NCBI GenBank assembly: GCA_016713405.1
Contig: JADJPF010000001.1
Location: 686,417-750,416 of the forward strand
DNA from: Blastocatellia bacterium
GTDB lineage: Bacteria; Acidobacteriota; Blastocatellia; Chloracidobacteriales; JADJPF01
Direction: 5' to 3'
DNA: 64,000 bases
The position numbers and the translations under genes are program-made. Positions 42,259 to 52,180 of the stretch are shown here, one piece after another; positions within the stretch are counted from its first letter, which is position 1; every line of letters starts with the position of its first letter. The notes beneath the pieces were generated by a model. The model was not told the origin of the DNA, made no database searches, and was given only the letters and a program-made list of their open reading frames with translations.

Positions 42259-42886
42259 CTTAACTGGAAATTTAAAATTAAGAGATAAGAGTTATTTTTC
42301 TTAACTCTATATAATAATTAGGCATAAAAATAAATTTGAAATGTATAAATTAATGCACACCAAGACCTTAGACACAAACAACTATTAATTTTAGAGTAGT
42401 TTAGATAGTTTATAGTGCTGATTTTATATTAAGCTAAAGTATTAAATATTTTAAATTATTGTAAAATGGTCTAAACAGGTTACTTTTAAACAATATCCAT
42501 TTCCTAAATTTTTAAGGACAAAATGGACTTAAAAGCAAGATACTAAATAAATAATAAAGTATTTTTAATAAAATTATGGGAAAATTTTCTAGGTACTGGA
42601 TTTTATGACATGTTGGTAATCATCTGCAACTTAAAACTTGTGAACCTAACATATTAAGATAAATAGCTGACAAAAACAAGAAAGTTTATTTAGTATTAAG
42701 TACTTTGTTTACAATGTATTAAGTTTATAAATTAAAGTTAGAGTATTTACGTAAAGCTAATATTTTTGATGTATTAAGTTTTATTTTCCATTTGTTTTTG
42801 TTAGCTTATTTATTGACTTGCAGCACTATATTTGCCAAACTTTATTTTTAATTTTTTAATATGCCATAATTAGTATAGGGTTTTAC
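42259..42886. other. Divergent intergenic region, no gene seen
   Basis: About 630 bp of very AT-rich DNA between FAAL (minus) and the TPR gene (plus); I find no convincing ORF or RNA gene. It holds an inverted repeat near the FAAL start (AGAGTTA/TAACTCT with a 7-nt loop, 42288-42308) and three copies of GTATTAAGT on the TPR side. It must contain the promoter(s) of the assembly line, but no strong sigma-70 site stands out. Confidence 0.6.
42693..42779 (+). repeat. Three direct copies of GTATTAAGT
   Basis: The 9-mer GTATTAAGT occurs at 42693-42701, 42716-42724 and 42771-42779, spaced 23 and 55 bp start to start. It lies 110-195 bp before the TPR gene. Such a cluster could be a regulator-binding array, but the AT-rich background makes chance recurrence possible. 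Confidence 0.4.
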
Positions 42887-44542
42887 ATGAAAATAGTTAA
42901 TGAAAATTTAATAAATTCTATTATAAAAAAAGCATATTTTTATCTTCCCAAAATATTGTTATCATTAATTTTAGTAATAGAAATTTCACCTTATTCTTTT
43001 ACACAAGTAAGATTAAAAATAGATGATTTAAAGCCCAAAAAAACAAGATTAGATTTAGACTCTATAAGTACCTCAACACGTCTTAATTTAGATTCTACTA
43101 CAGGTACAAAAACCAAGGTAAACTCCTTAACACGTCTTAACTTAGATGAATATGGACAAAAATTAAATATAAAACAAATTGGAGAATCCTCTGTACAAAC
43201 TACTATGTATGTAATTGATTTATCTATTGATGAGTCTGGAAAAAAGCCTATTAAAAGAACTCTTTCAGAATGGGAACTGCTTACGGAAAAAGCTAATAAG
43301 ATTATAGATAAAGAGATTATAGGGGATTCTGATATAGAAGAAGCTGTAAAATTATATAACAAAGCTTTGGAACTAAATCCTAAAACAATACTTCCTTATC
43401 TTGGGTTAGGTTATGCACATTTAAGAGTTCGTAATTTTGAAAAATCAGTCTTTTATTATCAAGAAGCAACAAAACAAAACCCTAAAAATATTGAAGCTAA
43501 GACTAATTTGGCTGTAGCAATATACTACACAGGCAAAATAGATGAAGCTATAAAAGAATATACAGAAGCTTTAACGCTCAGTAAAAATTTATCTCCAGAG
43601 TTAAATTTTAATTTAGCTATAGCCTAAGCACACAAAGGCAATTTTGAAGAAGCTATTGAACATTATAAGAAAGCTTTAGCACAACAGAAAAATTATGCAG
43701 AAGTTTACAATAATTTAGGTTTAATTTATGAAGCTAAGGACGATGTTGAGTCTGCCACAAATAGTTTTAAGGAAGCTATTAAATTAAAAAAGGGAAACTA
43801 TCCTTTAGCTTACTATAATTTAGCTCGATTACAAATTTCTAATAGAGATTATGGTAATGCAGTAAAATCTCTTACGGCAGCTATTGAGCAAAAAAAAACT
43901 TTTTCACAAGCATATCTAACTTTGGGTAATGCCTATCTTTTACAAGCTACAAGCGGGCAAGATCTTAAATTAGAAGATATAGATTTAGCTATTAAAAATT
44001 ATCGTCAAGCAATAGAACTTAATAATAATTTTTATCCCTTAGCACATGAAAACTTAGCTATTGCTCTTTCACAAAAGGATGCTGACAAAGAAGCTTTTGC
44101 TGAATTTAGGTTAGCTGTAGAACAATATGAAGGTAAATGTCCTAAAACTTTTAGTAATTTGTTAGCTACTATTGATAAAAAAAATAAGTCTCCAATTTAT
44201 CTTATAGGAGATGAATTAGCTGATAGAGATAATCCAAGTAGCCTAAAACGTAGGTATAGGGATTTGCAGATATTAAAGAAAAATGCAAGTAATTTAGACC
44301 AAGAGTATAAAACACAATTACTTGAAAATTTAGAAGAGTTTTTGCAAAACTATCAAAACCTAGAGGATGAAGACAAGAATTTAGCCGATATTCGCTTTTG
44401 TGCAGGGCGTATTTATTTGGTTACAGGTGAATGGCAAGAAGCTATTAATGAATTTGATACAGGATTAAAGCTATCTGGAAATAACGATAAAGAACTGTTA
44501 GTTTGGTTAAAATCAACTTTAGAGTTATTATTTTATTTATAA
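42887..44542 (+). CDS. TPR-repeat protein with N-terminal membrane anchor, interrupted by an in-frame TAA
   Basis: Both halves (42887-43627 and from 43628 on) are in one frame, separated only by TAA at 43625-43627 in a helix reading NLAIA-stop-AHKGNFEEAI. The N-terminus has a hydrophobic segment (YLPKILLSLILVIEI), so it is exported or anchored. Next comes a low-complexity stretch with three TRLDLD/TRLNLD motifs, then at least six tetratricopeptide repeats (for example LGLGYAHLRVRNFEKSVFYY and VYNNLGLIYEAKDDVESATN). TPRs mediate protein-protein contacts; no catalytic domain is seen. The stop could be a real nonsense mutation or a one-base error in a Tyr or Gln codon. Confidence 0.75.
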
Positions 44543-44574
44543 ATAATATTGTGTAAGTTAAAAATAGTAAAATA

Positions 44575-44610
44575 AGTTTGAGAGTCTATTTTCTGGATTA
44601 TTCTCAAACT
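44575..44610 (+). terminator. Stem-loop after TPR gene
   Basis: AGTTTGAGA (44575-44583) pairs with TCTCAAACT (44602-44610) across an 18-nt loop, 33 bp after the TPR stop. No T run follows, so it may be a 3' protective hairpin rather than an intrinsic terminator. Confidence 0.35.
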
Positions 44611-44622
44611 AAAGGGGGTGGT

Positions 44623-44647
44623 GCTTTTGCCCTAAAAGCGGTTTTTT
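44623..44647 (+). terminator. Small hairpin followed by T6 between TPR and kinase genes
   Basis: GCTTTT (44623-44628) pairs with AAAAGC (44634-44639) around GCCCT and is followed by GG and six Ts. The stem is short and AT-rich. An alternative pairing GGTGC/GCACC (44620-44624 with 44648-44652) encloses it, so a structured leader for the kinase gene is an equal possibility. Confidence 0.35.
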
Positions 44648-44664
44648 GCACCTAATAAAAAACG

Positions 44665-46443
44665 ATGAATCCTTCTGAAACAAAAGTAGGCGTTGGAACA
44701 GTTATAGACAACAAATATAAGGTTGTTTCTTCAATGGGTCAGGGTGGAATGGGGGAGGTTTTTAAAGTTGCCCATATTCATTTAGGAAAGATTTTTGCCT
44801 TAAAAGTTGTAAAATTCCAAGATGTAGATGCTGACATCCATAAAATAGTGAGGTTTAATCGTGAAGCTAAAGTCTTAGCCAAACTTCAACACCCAAATAT
44901 TGTTATGATAACAGATTTTGGGGTTATCAATAATAAAGTACCTTATCTTGTAATGGATTATATTGAAGGTATAACTTTAAGAGAATTAATAAATAATAAA
45001 AAAGTTATTGGTTATGTAGAAGCTCTTGATATCACTAAACAAATTGCAGCAGGTTTATACCAAGCACATATCCAAGGAATTATACATAGAGACTTAAAAC
45101 CTGAAAATATAATGATTCAGCAACTGCTTGACGGCCAAATAATAGTTAGAATACTAGACTTTGGCATCGCTAAAATTGTTTCTAAGGAAGAAGGAGAAGT
45201 TAATATTTCTAAAGATGGATCTTTAGGCACGCTTAAGTATATGTCCTATGAGCAAGCTATGGGAGAAGAGGTAGACTTACGGACAGATATTTACTCGTTA
45301 AGTTTAATACTTTTTGAGATGATAACAGGTAATACCACTTCTTTTATGCTAGATGATGCTAAAATGGCTCATGAACTAGTAAATAACTTGCCTTATGAAG
45401 TAAGTCAAATTATTCATAAAGGACTTTCTAAGTTTGCTGATAAAAGGCAACAAACCGCTTTGGAATTAAGACGTGAAATAGAAGCTTTTGAAATGGGTGT
45501 AAGTTTCGATGATTTACTTCAGAAAAATTCCAATATGAGTAATTTGATGGATAAACCTAGTAGTAAGCAAACTAAAGAGTTAAAACAAAATCGTACAAAT
45601 TCTTATAAACTTATTTCAAATACTCATGAAGGAAAGAAAACAAACAAGGCTGGAGAAAATTCTAAAAATTCCAGTAGTGGTGAAATTAATAAAAGTGTAG
45701 AAATTACAGCAGATACTAACAAAAAATCTTTTGGTAAATATAAAATACTATTAATAGCCCTATTTTTTGCTCTTGGAATATCATTGAGCATTTATCATTT
45801 TGTGTTTAATCAAAAAACTGGCAAAGAGGAAGTTAAGAATACAGTAAAGGTTGATCCCCCTATGTTAGTTTCTATTAGCAGTAATACTTTTAATATGGGA
45901 TCAAATAAAGGTAAAGATATTTATGCTAAACCAGAGCATTTAGCCTCAATATCTGTTTTTTATGTAGCTAAAAAAATGGTGACTAATCAAGAGTATGCTG
46001 AGTTTATTAAAGATACCGGACATACTCCCCCTGTGTATTGGCAAGAAAAAAAACCTCCAGCTTATGTAATAAACCAACCTGTAACACAAGTAAATTGGAA
46101 AGACGCTACTGCTTATTGTGAATGGCTTTCTGAAAAAACAGGTCATAGCTTTAGGTTACTTTTAGAAAAAGAATGGGAATACTTAGCACGAAATAAATCT
46201 AAATATGATATAGATATACTAAATGGTTTTTCGGAGTGGACAGGTAGTTCTTTGCAAGCCTACCCAGATGCTACTAAAGATTTAGCTCAAAAGATAGAGG
46301 CCGCAAATAAAGAGAAAGATAATAAAATTAAGATTTTTCGAGGCATTAATGAAGAATCAGAAAGTGATCCTACAACATTTCGTTTGTTTCAAATAGACAC
46401 TTTTACTAATGAAAAATTAGGCTTTCGAGTTGCTCGTAATTGA
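44665..46443 (+). CDS. Ser/Thr protein kinase fused to FGE-sulfatase (SUMF1-like) domain
   Basis: A 592-residue protein. Kinase domain: GQGGMG glycine loop (25-30), catalytic Lys in FALKVV (47), HRDLKPEN (141-148), DFG (165-167) and a GTLKYMSYEQ activation segment end. After a Ser/Asn/Lys-rich linker comes one transmembrane helix (about 355-380, LLIALFFALGISLSIYHFVF). An extracytoplasmic FGE-sulfatase-type domain follows (NTFNMGSNKG, MVTNQEYAEFIK, PVTQVNWKDATAYCEWLSE, LGFRVARN). Pkn1-like kinases with this domain are known in several phyla. The FGE part is probably a ligand-sensing fold rather than an active enzyme. It lies 122 bp after the TPR gene. Confidence 0.9.
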   Translation: MNPSETKVGVGTVIDNKYKVVSSMGQGGMGEVFKVAHIHLGKIFALKVVKFQDVDADIHKIVRFNREAKVLAKLQHPNIVMITDFGVINNKVPYLVMDYIEGITLRELINNKKVIGYVEALDITKQIAAGLYQAHIQGIIHRDLKPENIMIQQLLDGQIIVRILDFGIAKIVSKEEGEVNISKDGSLGTLKYMSYEQAMGEEVDLRTDIYSLSLILFEMITGNTTSFMLDDAKMAHELVNNLPYEVSQIIHKGLSKFADKRQQTALELRREIEAFEMGVSFDDLLQKNSNMSNLMDKPSSKQTKELKQNRTNSYKLISNTHEGKKTNKAGENSKNSSSGEINKSVEITADTNKKSFGKYKILLIALFFALGISLSIYHFVFNQKTGKEEVKNTVKVDPPMLVSISSNTFNMGSNKGKDIYAKPEHLASISVFYVAKKMVTNQEYAEFIKDTGHTPPVYWQEKKPPAYVINQPVTQVNWKDATAYCEWLSEKTGHSFRLLLEKEWEYLARNKSKYDIDILNGFSEWTGSSLQAYPDATKDLAQKIEAANKEKDNKIKIFRGINEESESDPTTFRLFQIDTFTNEKLGFRVARN

Positions 46444-46649
46444 AATTCTGGATTTGAAATTTTTTATTTAATAGGCTTCAATATGATGCAAAATGAAAAA
46501 CTATCACGGTATTAAGATTTCTTTATATTAATTGTTGCTATACTAAATTTCGTAATTTTTGCCAAACTCCAAAATAATTATTTATATTTAACAAGAAGGG
46601 AGTACAGAAACTTAATGTTCTATATCTAAGTTTCTAAGTTAAAAACTCT

Positions 46650-49632
46650 ATGGTAAAATCGGTACGTTTTTTCTTTTTGTCTGTAACTATTATATTAGCG
46701 ATTTTAATTTTTGGTAGCCATCAAGATATTTTTGCTCAAGCTGGTACAAGTTCCGCAGATTTTATTGGCACTATAACAGATGAACAAAAAAATATTATTA
46801 GTAATGCTGAAGTTACAATTAAAGACCTAAAAACTAATTTAAGTAGAGTGGTTGCCACAGATGAAAAAGGTAGTTATTCCATTAGGCAATTAACTCCCGG
46901 TAAATATGAAATAAGAATTCAAGCTGATGGTTTTCAAAGCTATGTACAAGAAGTTTTACTGCAAGTAGGGACAATCGGAGTAGGTAATATTTCTCTTAAA
47001 GTTGGGCAATTAGAAGATGTAGTAGAAGTAAGTGCTAATGCTGGTGTAATAGAAAGCAATAAAACAGAAAGTAGCTCAAATGTTGATGCTAAAGCTATTA
47101 CATCACTTCCTATAAACAAACGTAATTTTTTAGATCTAACACTTACAGCACCTAGGGTTAGAATTGATCGTACCCCACCACAAGGTGTTGCTACTAACTC
47201 TGGTTTTTCTGTAAACGGCCAATCTGCTCGCTCTAATAACATAACAATTGATGGCTTAGATAATAATGATCTTGGTTCTGGTATTCCCCGTTCAGCATTT
47301 AGCCAGGATGCTATACAAGAGTTTCAAATAGTTACAGATAATTATTCAGCGGAATTTGGACGGGCTGTTGGTGGAGTAGTTAATATTATTACTAAAGGCG
47401 GTGGTAATAGTTTTAATGGAAGTAGTTTTTTCTTCTTTCGGGATGAGAGCATTGCAGCACGCGATTCTCTTGCGCCATTTAAAACTCCATTTGAACAATA
47501 TCAAGCTGGTATTATCCTAAGTGGCCCGATTAAAAAGATAAAGCTTTTTCTTTACTTCTTTTGAACGTCTTTCACTTAAACAAGGTGTTGTTGTAACTGT
47601 AAGTGACCAAGTAATAAATGCTTTTCGTCGTCAAGGCTTCCAAGAAAGTAATGGATCTGTACCTAGTGGAGTTGGTAATACTTCTTTTTTAGGACGCATT
47701 GATTACCTATTAACACCTAATAATATTTTTAATGTACGATATAATTATGGTGGTTCTTTTGACGGGGCATTTTTGCCATTTTTTGGGGCCCGCACACAAA
47801 GCGCAGGAGGTACACAATTATTAAATGATAATTCTGTGGCTATAAGAAACACATATATAAATACAAAACTAAATCTTGTTAATGAAAGTCGCTTTCTCTA
47901 TAGCCGTAGAGATCAAGATATTTTTGCTAATGGTGATTTTGTAGGTATAACTTTAATTACTCCTGAGGGTAGCATACAAGCCGGTTCTGGAACTATTCTA
48001 CCTAACCCAAGCATAGAAAACATATATCATTTTGTAAATAATGATTCACTAAAAAAAAGCCGTAATCAAATAAAATTTGGAGTCGATTACATACGTATTA
48101 CTGGAGAAGGTCGCGTACCAATAGTAGAAAAAGGTGCGGCTCAGTTTGAGCCAATAGATTTTGCAGCTTTAGCTGGAATGCCTGGACTTCCTTTTTTTAC
48201 TGCTTTAGAAGCCTTTGATCCTGCTTCACGTACACCTATTCAACGTAGTTTTTTACAATTTGCTTCTGCTGCACTGCCGGGGATGTTTCCAGGATTTCCA
48301 TCCAATTTACCCTTAGTTGATTTGCCAATACCATTTGGCTATACACAGGGTTTTAATACTCAAGACCTAGTACCAATTGAGGCTAACCTTTTTTCAACAT
48401 TCTTTCAAGATGATATTAAGTTAAAAGATAATTTATTAATAAAAGTAGGTTTACGTTATGATCTTAATCGGGTTAAATTAACCCCCAATAATAATGGGAA
48501 TATCAGTCCGCGTATTGCTTTTTCCTACAATATTAAACCTAATTTAAATATACATGGTAGTTATGGACTTTTTTTTACTGTTCCATTAATTGGCCCAGTT
48601 GCTAGTACCCAACCTTTAGAGCGTAAACTTTTATCATTACCTTTTCCATTTTCAATAGTTCCATACTCATTACCTAATAATAGGTTTCCAATTACCTCAA
48701 CATTACCTTCAGGTGTAAATTTTCAACCTCAGTTTGGAGTAGAAACAGTTTTTGAAAAAAACTTACGTAATGGATATGCACAGCAAGCTAATTTTGGTTT
48801 TGACTACTTTTTTGACCAAAACACCGTTTTTTCTGCCTCATATGTAATGGTTAGAGGAATTAAAGTTTTTGGAGTACGTAACATAAATCCTGTTGTTCGA
48901 CCAGTTCCTAACGATCCTTTACAAAACGTAATTACAGGGCGAGTTGACCCTAGTCGTGGAGAAATCAATCAATTTGAATCAGCTTTTGATAGCTACTACC
49001 ACTCTCTAACTTTAACAGCTAGAAAAAAATTATCTAACCGAATAGGATTTCTTGCTGCTTACACTTTTTCAAAAGCAATAGATAATAGTGTAGATTTACT
49101 CCCAGACCTACAAGAAATACAAGATCCTCTAAATATAGGAGCAGAACGCGCTTTAAGTTTGCAAGATGCTCGTAGCCGGTTTGTTCTTTCTGGTGTTTGG
49201 CAACTTAGCTATAGTAAAAATGTACTGTTACGAGATTTTGAAGCTTCTACCATTCTTAATCTAGAATCAGGGCGGCCATATAATCTACGTGCTGGTGTAG
49301 ACTTAAATAATAATGGTGATGGGGGAGTTGCTGATAGACCGCCAGGCGTTCCCCGTAACGCAGGCAAAGCACCAGGTTTTGCCAATCTTGATTTTAGACT
49401 AACACGCAATGTTAAGCTCAAGGAAAGTATTAACTTGCAAGCCACAGTTGAAATTTTTAATGTATTTAATCGTCTTAATGTTCGTGGGCAAAATCGCTTT
49501 TTCCCTCCTGACTCTAACGGAAATTTTAATTTACCAGCACAAAAAGACGGATTTTTTGTTTTGCCACCTTCACGCTTTTTTAATACTTTTGCACCAAGAC
49601 AGTTTCAACTTGGCTTAAGAATTATGTTTTAG
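46650..49632 (+). CDS. TonB-dependent receptor with carboxypeptidase-regulatory domain (frameshifted)
   Basis: An outer-membrane beta-barrel receptor. It has a signal peptide (VRFFFLSVTIILAILIFG), a carboxypeptidase-regulatory-like domain (FIGTITDEQKNIISNAEVTI), a plug domain (NNITIDGLDNNDLG, SAEFGRAVGGVVNIITKGG) and a barrel ending in the typical aromatic C-terminus (QFQLGLRIMF). The frame breaks near 47535-47560. Reading KKIKLFLYFF-stop instead of the expected KKDKAFFFTSFERLSLKQG is explained by one A missing from an A run and one T missing from a T run. This receptor class is greatly expanded in Acidobacteriota; the substrate is unknown. The MFS exporter starts 19 bp downstream, suggesting cotranscription. 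Confidence 0.85.
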
Positions 49633-49650
49633 GCATAGTTGCAGATATTT

Positions 49651-50916
49651 ATGTTATTACGACAAAGAAATTACGCTTTGCTATGGAGTGGTAGATTGGT
49701 ATCAATGCTTGGTGATTGGGCTATTGATATTGGTCTACCTTTCTATATCTATGATATAAGCGGTTCTGCTTTAGCAACTAGCATAGCCTTTGTTGCTCCA
49801 GGATTGCCAGGTGTTTTATTTGCTTCATTAGCAGGGGTAGTTACTGATCGTTGCTATAAATACCGTAAAGAACTAATGGTTCTTTCTGATGTACTCAGGG
49901 CTGTTTGTTTGTTACTTCTTCTTATTGTTAGTTCAACAAAATGGCTTTGGTTACTTTTTTTAGCTGTTTTTTTAGAAGCTACTGTATCTCAACTTTATAT
50001 AACCTCACTTAAATCTTTAATACCAGAAATTGTTGATAAAGAAGATTTGGTTGAGGCTAATTCTTTAGACATTATCAATGAGTCAATTACTAGCTTAATT
50101 GGCCCTTTGTTGGGTGGGTTTTTAATGCTAAAAGCTGGATTAAATACAGTTGTAATATTTGATGTTTCAACTTACTTAATTTCTGCTGTAATGCTTTCCT
50201 TTATTAAACTTTCTCCACAACAAGAAATACCTCAAAATAAACTATCTTTTAATTTGTCAGCCGTAAAAGTTATTTTTGATGAATGGCTAGATGGATTAAA
50301 ACTAATGAATAAAGACCGTATCACATCAGCAATATTTGTAAATACAGCAACTGGTATGATTGCGGAAGGAATAATTTATTTAATATTAGTTATTTTTGTA
50401 AAAGAAGTTTGGCAGGGTAGCACACTTGAATTAGGCTGGCTTGCTACTTCACAAGCTATAGGTAGCGTTATTGGTGGTTTAATTTTTATGAGAATAGGAA
50501 GTTCTATACCTTATAACTACTACTTAAGTTTTCCTGCTATTTTTGGAATATTTTATATAATTATAGTACAAATACCTGTTTTTAATTTTGCATTATTTCT
50601 TACTGGACTAGCTGGAATGCTGCTTATAGGTACTATTATTACAGTACATACTTTATTACAGCAAGTAGTTGCAGATAAATTTCGAGGGCGAATTTTTGGT
50701 GCTTTTAATACAACTTGTTCAGTTTTTCGGATAGTAGGATTTTTATTAGGAACTTTACTTGATAGTTTATTTGGGTTTAAGATTGCTCTACTTATAGGAG
50801 CGGGTTTTTATATTTTATCTGGTTTATCTTCTGTTGTAATGTTAGGAATAAATAAGGAAAAGGTAGGGTATTTAAGCCAAGAGGCTGCTAAATCTAGTGA
50901 AGAAATAAGTTCCTAG
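49651..50916 (+). CDS. MFS transporter, EntS-like (MFS_3) family
   Basis: About 420 residues with 10-12 hydrophobic helices, starting MLLRQRNYALLWSGRLVSML, the usual start of MFS_3 exporters. Motif A-like DRCYKYRKELM follows helix 2. ATG 49651 is preferred over the TTG at 49639, which would add four residues. Relatives include the enterobactin exporter EntS, so export of a small molecule is plausible. Whether it exports the lipopeptide predicted upstream is inference from proximity only. Its TAG abuts the stop of the convergent permease gene with no spacer. Confidence 0.85.
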   Translation: MLLRQRNYALLWSGRLVSMLGDWAIDIGLPFYIYDISGSALATSIAFVAPGLPGVLFASLAGVVTDRCYKYRKELMVLSDVLRAVCLLLLLIVSSTKWLWLLFLAVFLEATVSQLYITSLKSLIPEIVDKEDLVEANSLDIINESITSLIGPLLGGFLMLKAGLNTVVIFDVSTYLISAVMLSFIKLSPQQEIPQNKLSFNLSAVKVIFDEWLDGLKLMNKDRITSAIFVNTATGMIAEGIIYLILVIFVKEVWQGSTLELGWLATSQAIGSVIGGLIFMRIGSSIPYNYYLSFPAIFGIFYIIIVQIPVFNFALFLTGLAGMLLIGTIITVHTLLQQVVADKFRGRIFGAFNTTCSVFRIVGFLLGTLLDSLFGFKIALLIGAGFYILSGLSSVVMLGINKEKVGYLSQEAAKSSEEISS

Positions 50917-52173
50917 TTATTCATGGCGAAGAGATTCGATTGGGTCTAATGAAGCAGCACGTCTTGCAGGAATAAATCCGCTTACTAACCCAACAAGAAT
51001 AAGTATTATAGTAGCAGTAATAACAACATATGGAGATATTACCATTTGAATATCAGCTTGTTTTGTTTCGTCTTCTAAAAGAGCAGCCAAAAATGGATAA
51101 GACCCAATATATTTAACTATAAAATAAGAGCATCCTATGCCAACCAAACCTCCAATAAAAGTTATTATTAGTCCTTCGGATAAAAATTGAAATAATATTT
51201 GCCAACGAGTTGCCCCTAATGCTTTGCGTATGCCTATTTCAGAGATACGATCCTCTACTGAAACTAACATAATATTCATTACTCCTACACCACCAACAAT
51301 TAATGTAAGTGTGCCAATAAAAATAAGTACCACTTTTAACCCAATACTAACAGCATTAAGCGCGTCTGTGGATTCTTTTGAATCAATTCTAGAAATAGCT
51401 CGATCATCATCTGGCTCAAAACGATGTCTATTAGCTAGAACACCTATTGCTTGCTGGAAAGTTTGTTGATGTTGTTCAGTGTCTTTTGTTTGAATAATTA
51501 AGTTTTCTATATATTCTCTATGCCATAATTGTTTGACAGTTGTATAAGGAATAAAAGCAGAGTAATTATCCGGGCCACGATAAGTAACGATTTGAGGTTT
51601 TACTTTTAGGACACCAATCACTGTAAAGGGAAGCCCTTTAATTTTGACTTCTTGCCCTACAGCAGGGCCATTACGAAAAAGTTTACGTGCAAGAAAAGCA
51701 CCTAAAAAAACAACACGCTTATGTTGTTTTACATCTTCATCATTAATAAAACGCCCTTGAGCAGGTATTTCTTGGCGCATAATACCATATTCTGGAGAAA
51801 CGCCACGAACAGTCATAAAAATTGATTTATTGCCGAACGCTATTGGCAAAGTTTCAATATATTCAGGACTAGCATATTTAATAGAAGGTAACTCTTTTAT
51901 AGCAAAAGCGTCTTTTTCTTTTAATTTTACTCGTCGACCAGCACGTTCTCCACCAGCTTGTTTGCTGGTTTGACCATCCCACATTATTACTGTGCCATCA
52001 GTATAAGCTCCATGCATAGAATAATCTAATGCTTTATTTAACCCATCACCATAAGTCATTAGTATGATTACGGTGATAATACCCCATGCTATACCTAGTA
52101 TACTTATTAGAGCATGTGTTCCATGACTTATTAATGAATAGATTGCTTGCAAAAATAGATCTTTAAATATCAT
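50917..52173 (-). CDS. ABC transporter permease, MacB/FtsX type
   Basis: A 418-residue intact MacB-like permease without ATPase. It has an N-terminal transmembrane helix (SILGIAWGIITVIILMTYGD), a large MacB_PCD extracytoplasmic domain (GIMRQEIPAQGRFI) and a C-terminal FtsX domain with three helices (LTLIVGGVGVMNIMLVSVED, ISEIGIRKALGATRWQI and the last RRAASLDPIESLR). It is the last gene of a minus-strand cluster with the other permease (7 bp gap) and the serine hydrolase. Such permeases belong to tripartite or mechanotransmission systems and need an ATPase, which is not in the window. Confidence 0.88.
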   Translation of the reverse strand: MIFKDLFLQAIYSLISHGTHALISILGIAWGIITVIILMTYGDGLNKALDYSMHGAYTDGTVIMWDGQTSKQAGGERAGRRVKLKEKDAFAIKELPSIKYASPEYIETLPIAFGNKSIFMTVRGVSPEYGIMRQEIPAQGRFINDEDVKQHKRVVFLGAFLARKLFRNGPAVGQEVKIKGLPFTVIGVLKVKPQIVTYRGPDNYSAFIPYTTVKQLWHREYIENLIIQTKDTEQHQQTFQQAIGVLANRHRFEPDDDRAISRIDSKESTDALNAVSIGLKVVLIFIGTLTLIVGGVGVMNIMLVSVEDRISEIGIRKALGATRWQILFQFLSEGLIITFIGGLVGIGCSYFIVKYIGSYPFLAALLEDETKQADIQMVISPYVVITATIILILVGLVSGFIPARRAASLDPIESLRHE

Positions 52174-52180
52174 ATGCTTT

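Noticed and set aside
42813..42846. Sigma-70 promoter with TTGACT at 42813 for the TPR gene
   Set aside because: No acceptable -10 hexamer at 16-18 nt spacing; the AT-rich tail gives only weak matches.
44611..44664. Riboswitch in the leader of the kinase gene (GGTGC/GCACC with nested hairpin)
   Set aside because: Some pseudoknot-like pairing is possible, but it does not match any riboswitch consensus I know; kept only as a hairpin/terminator candidate.
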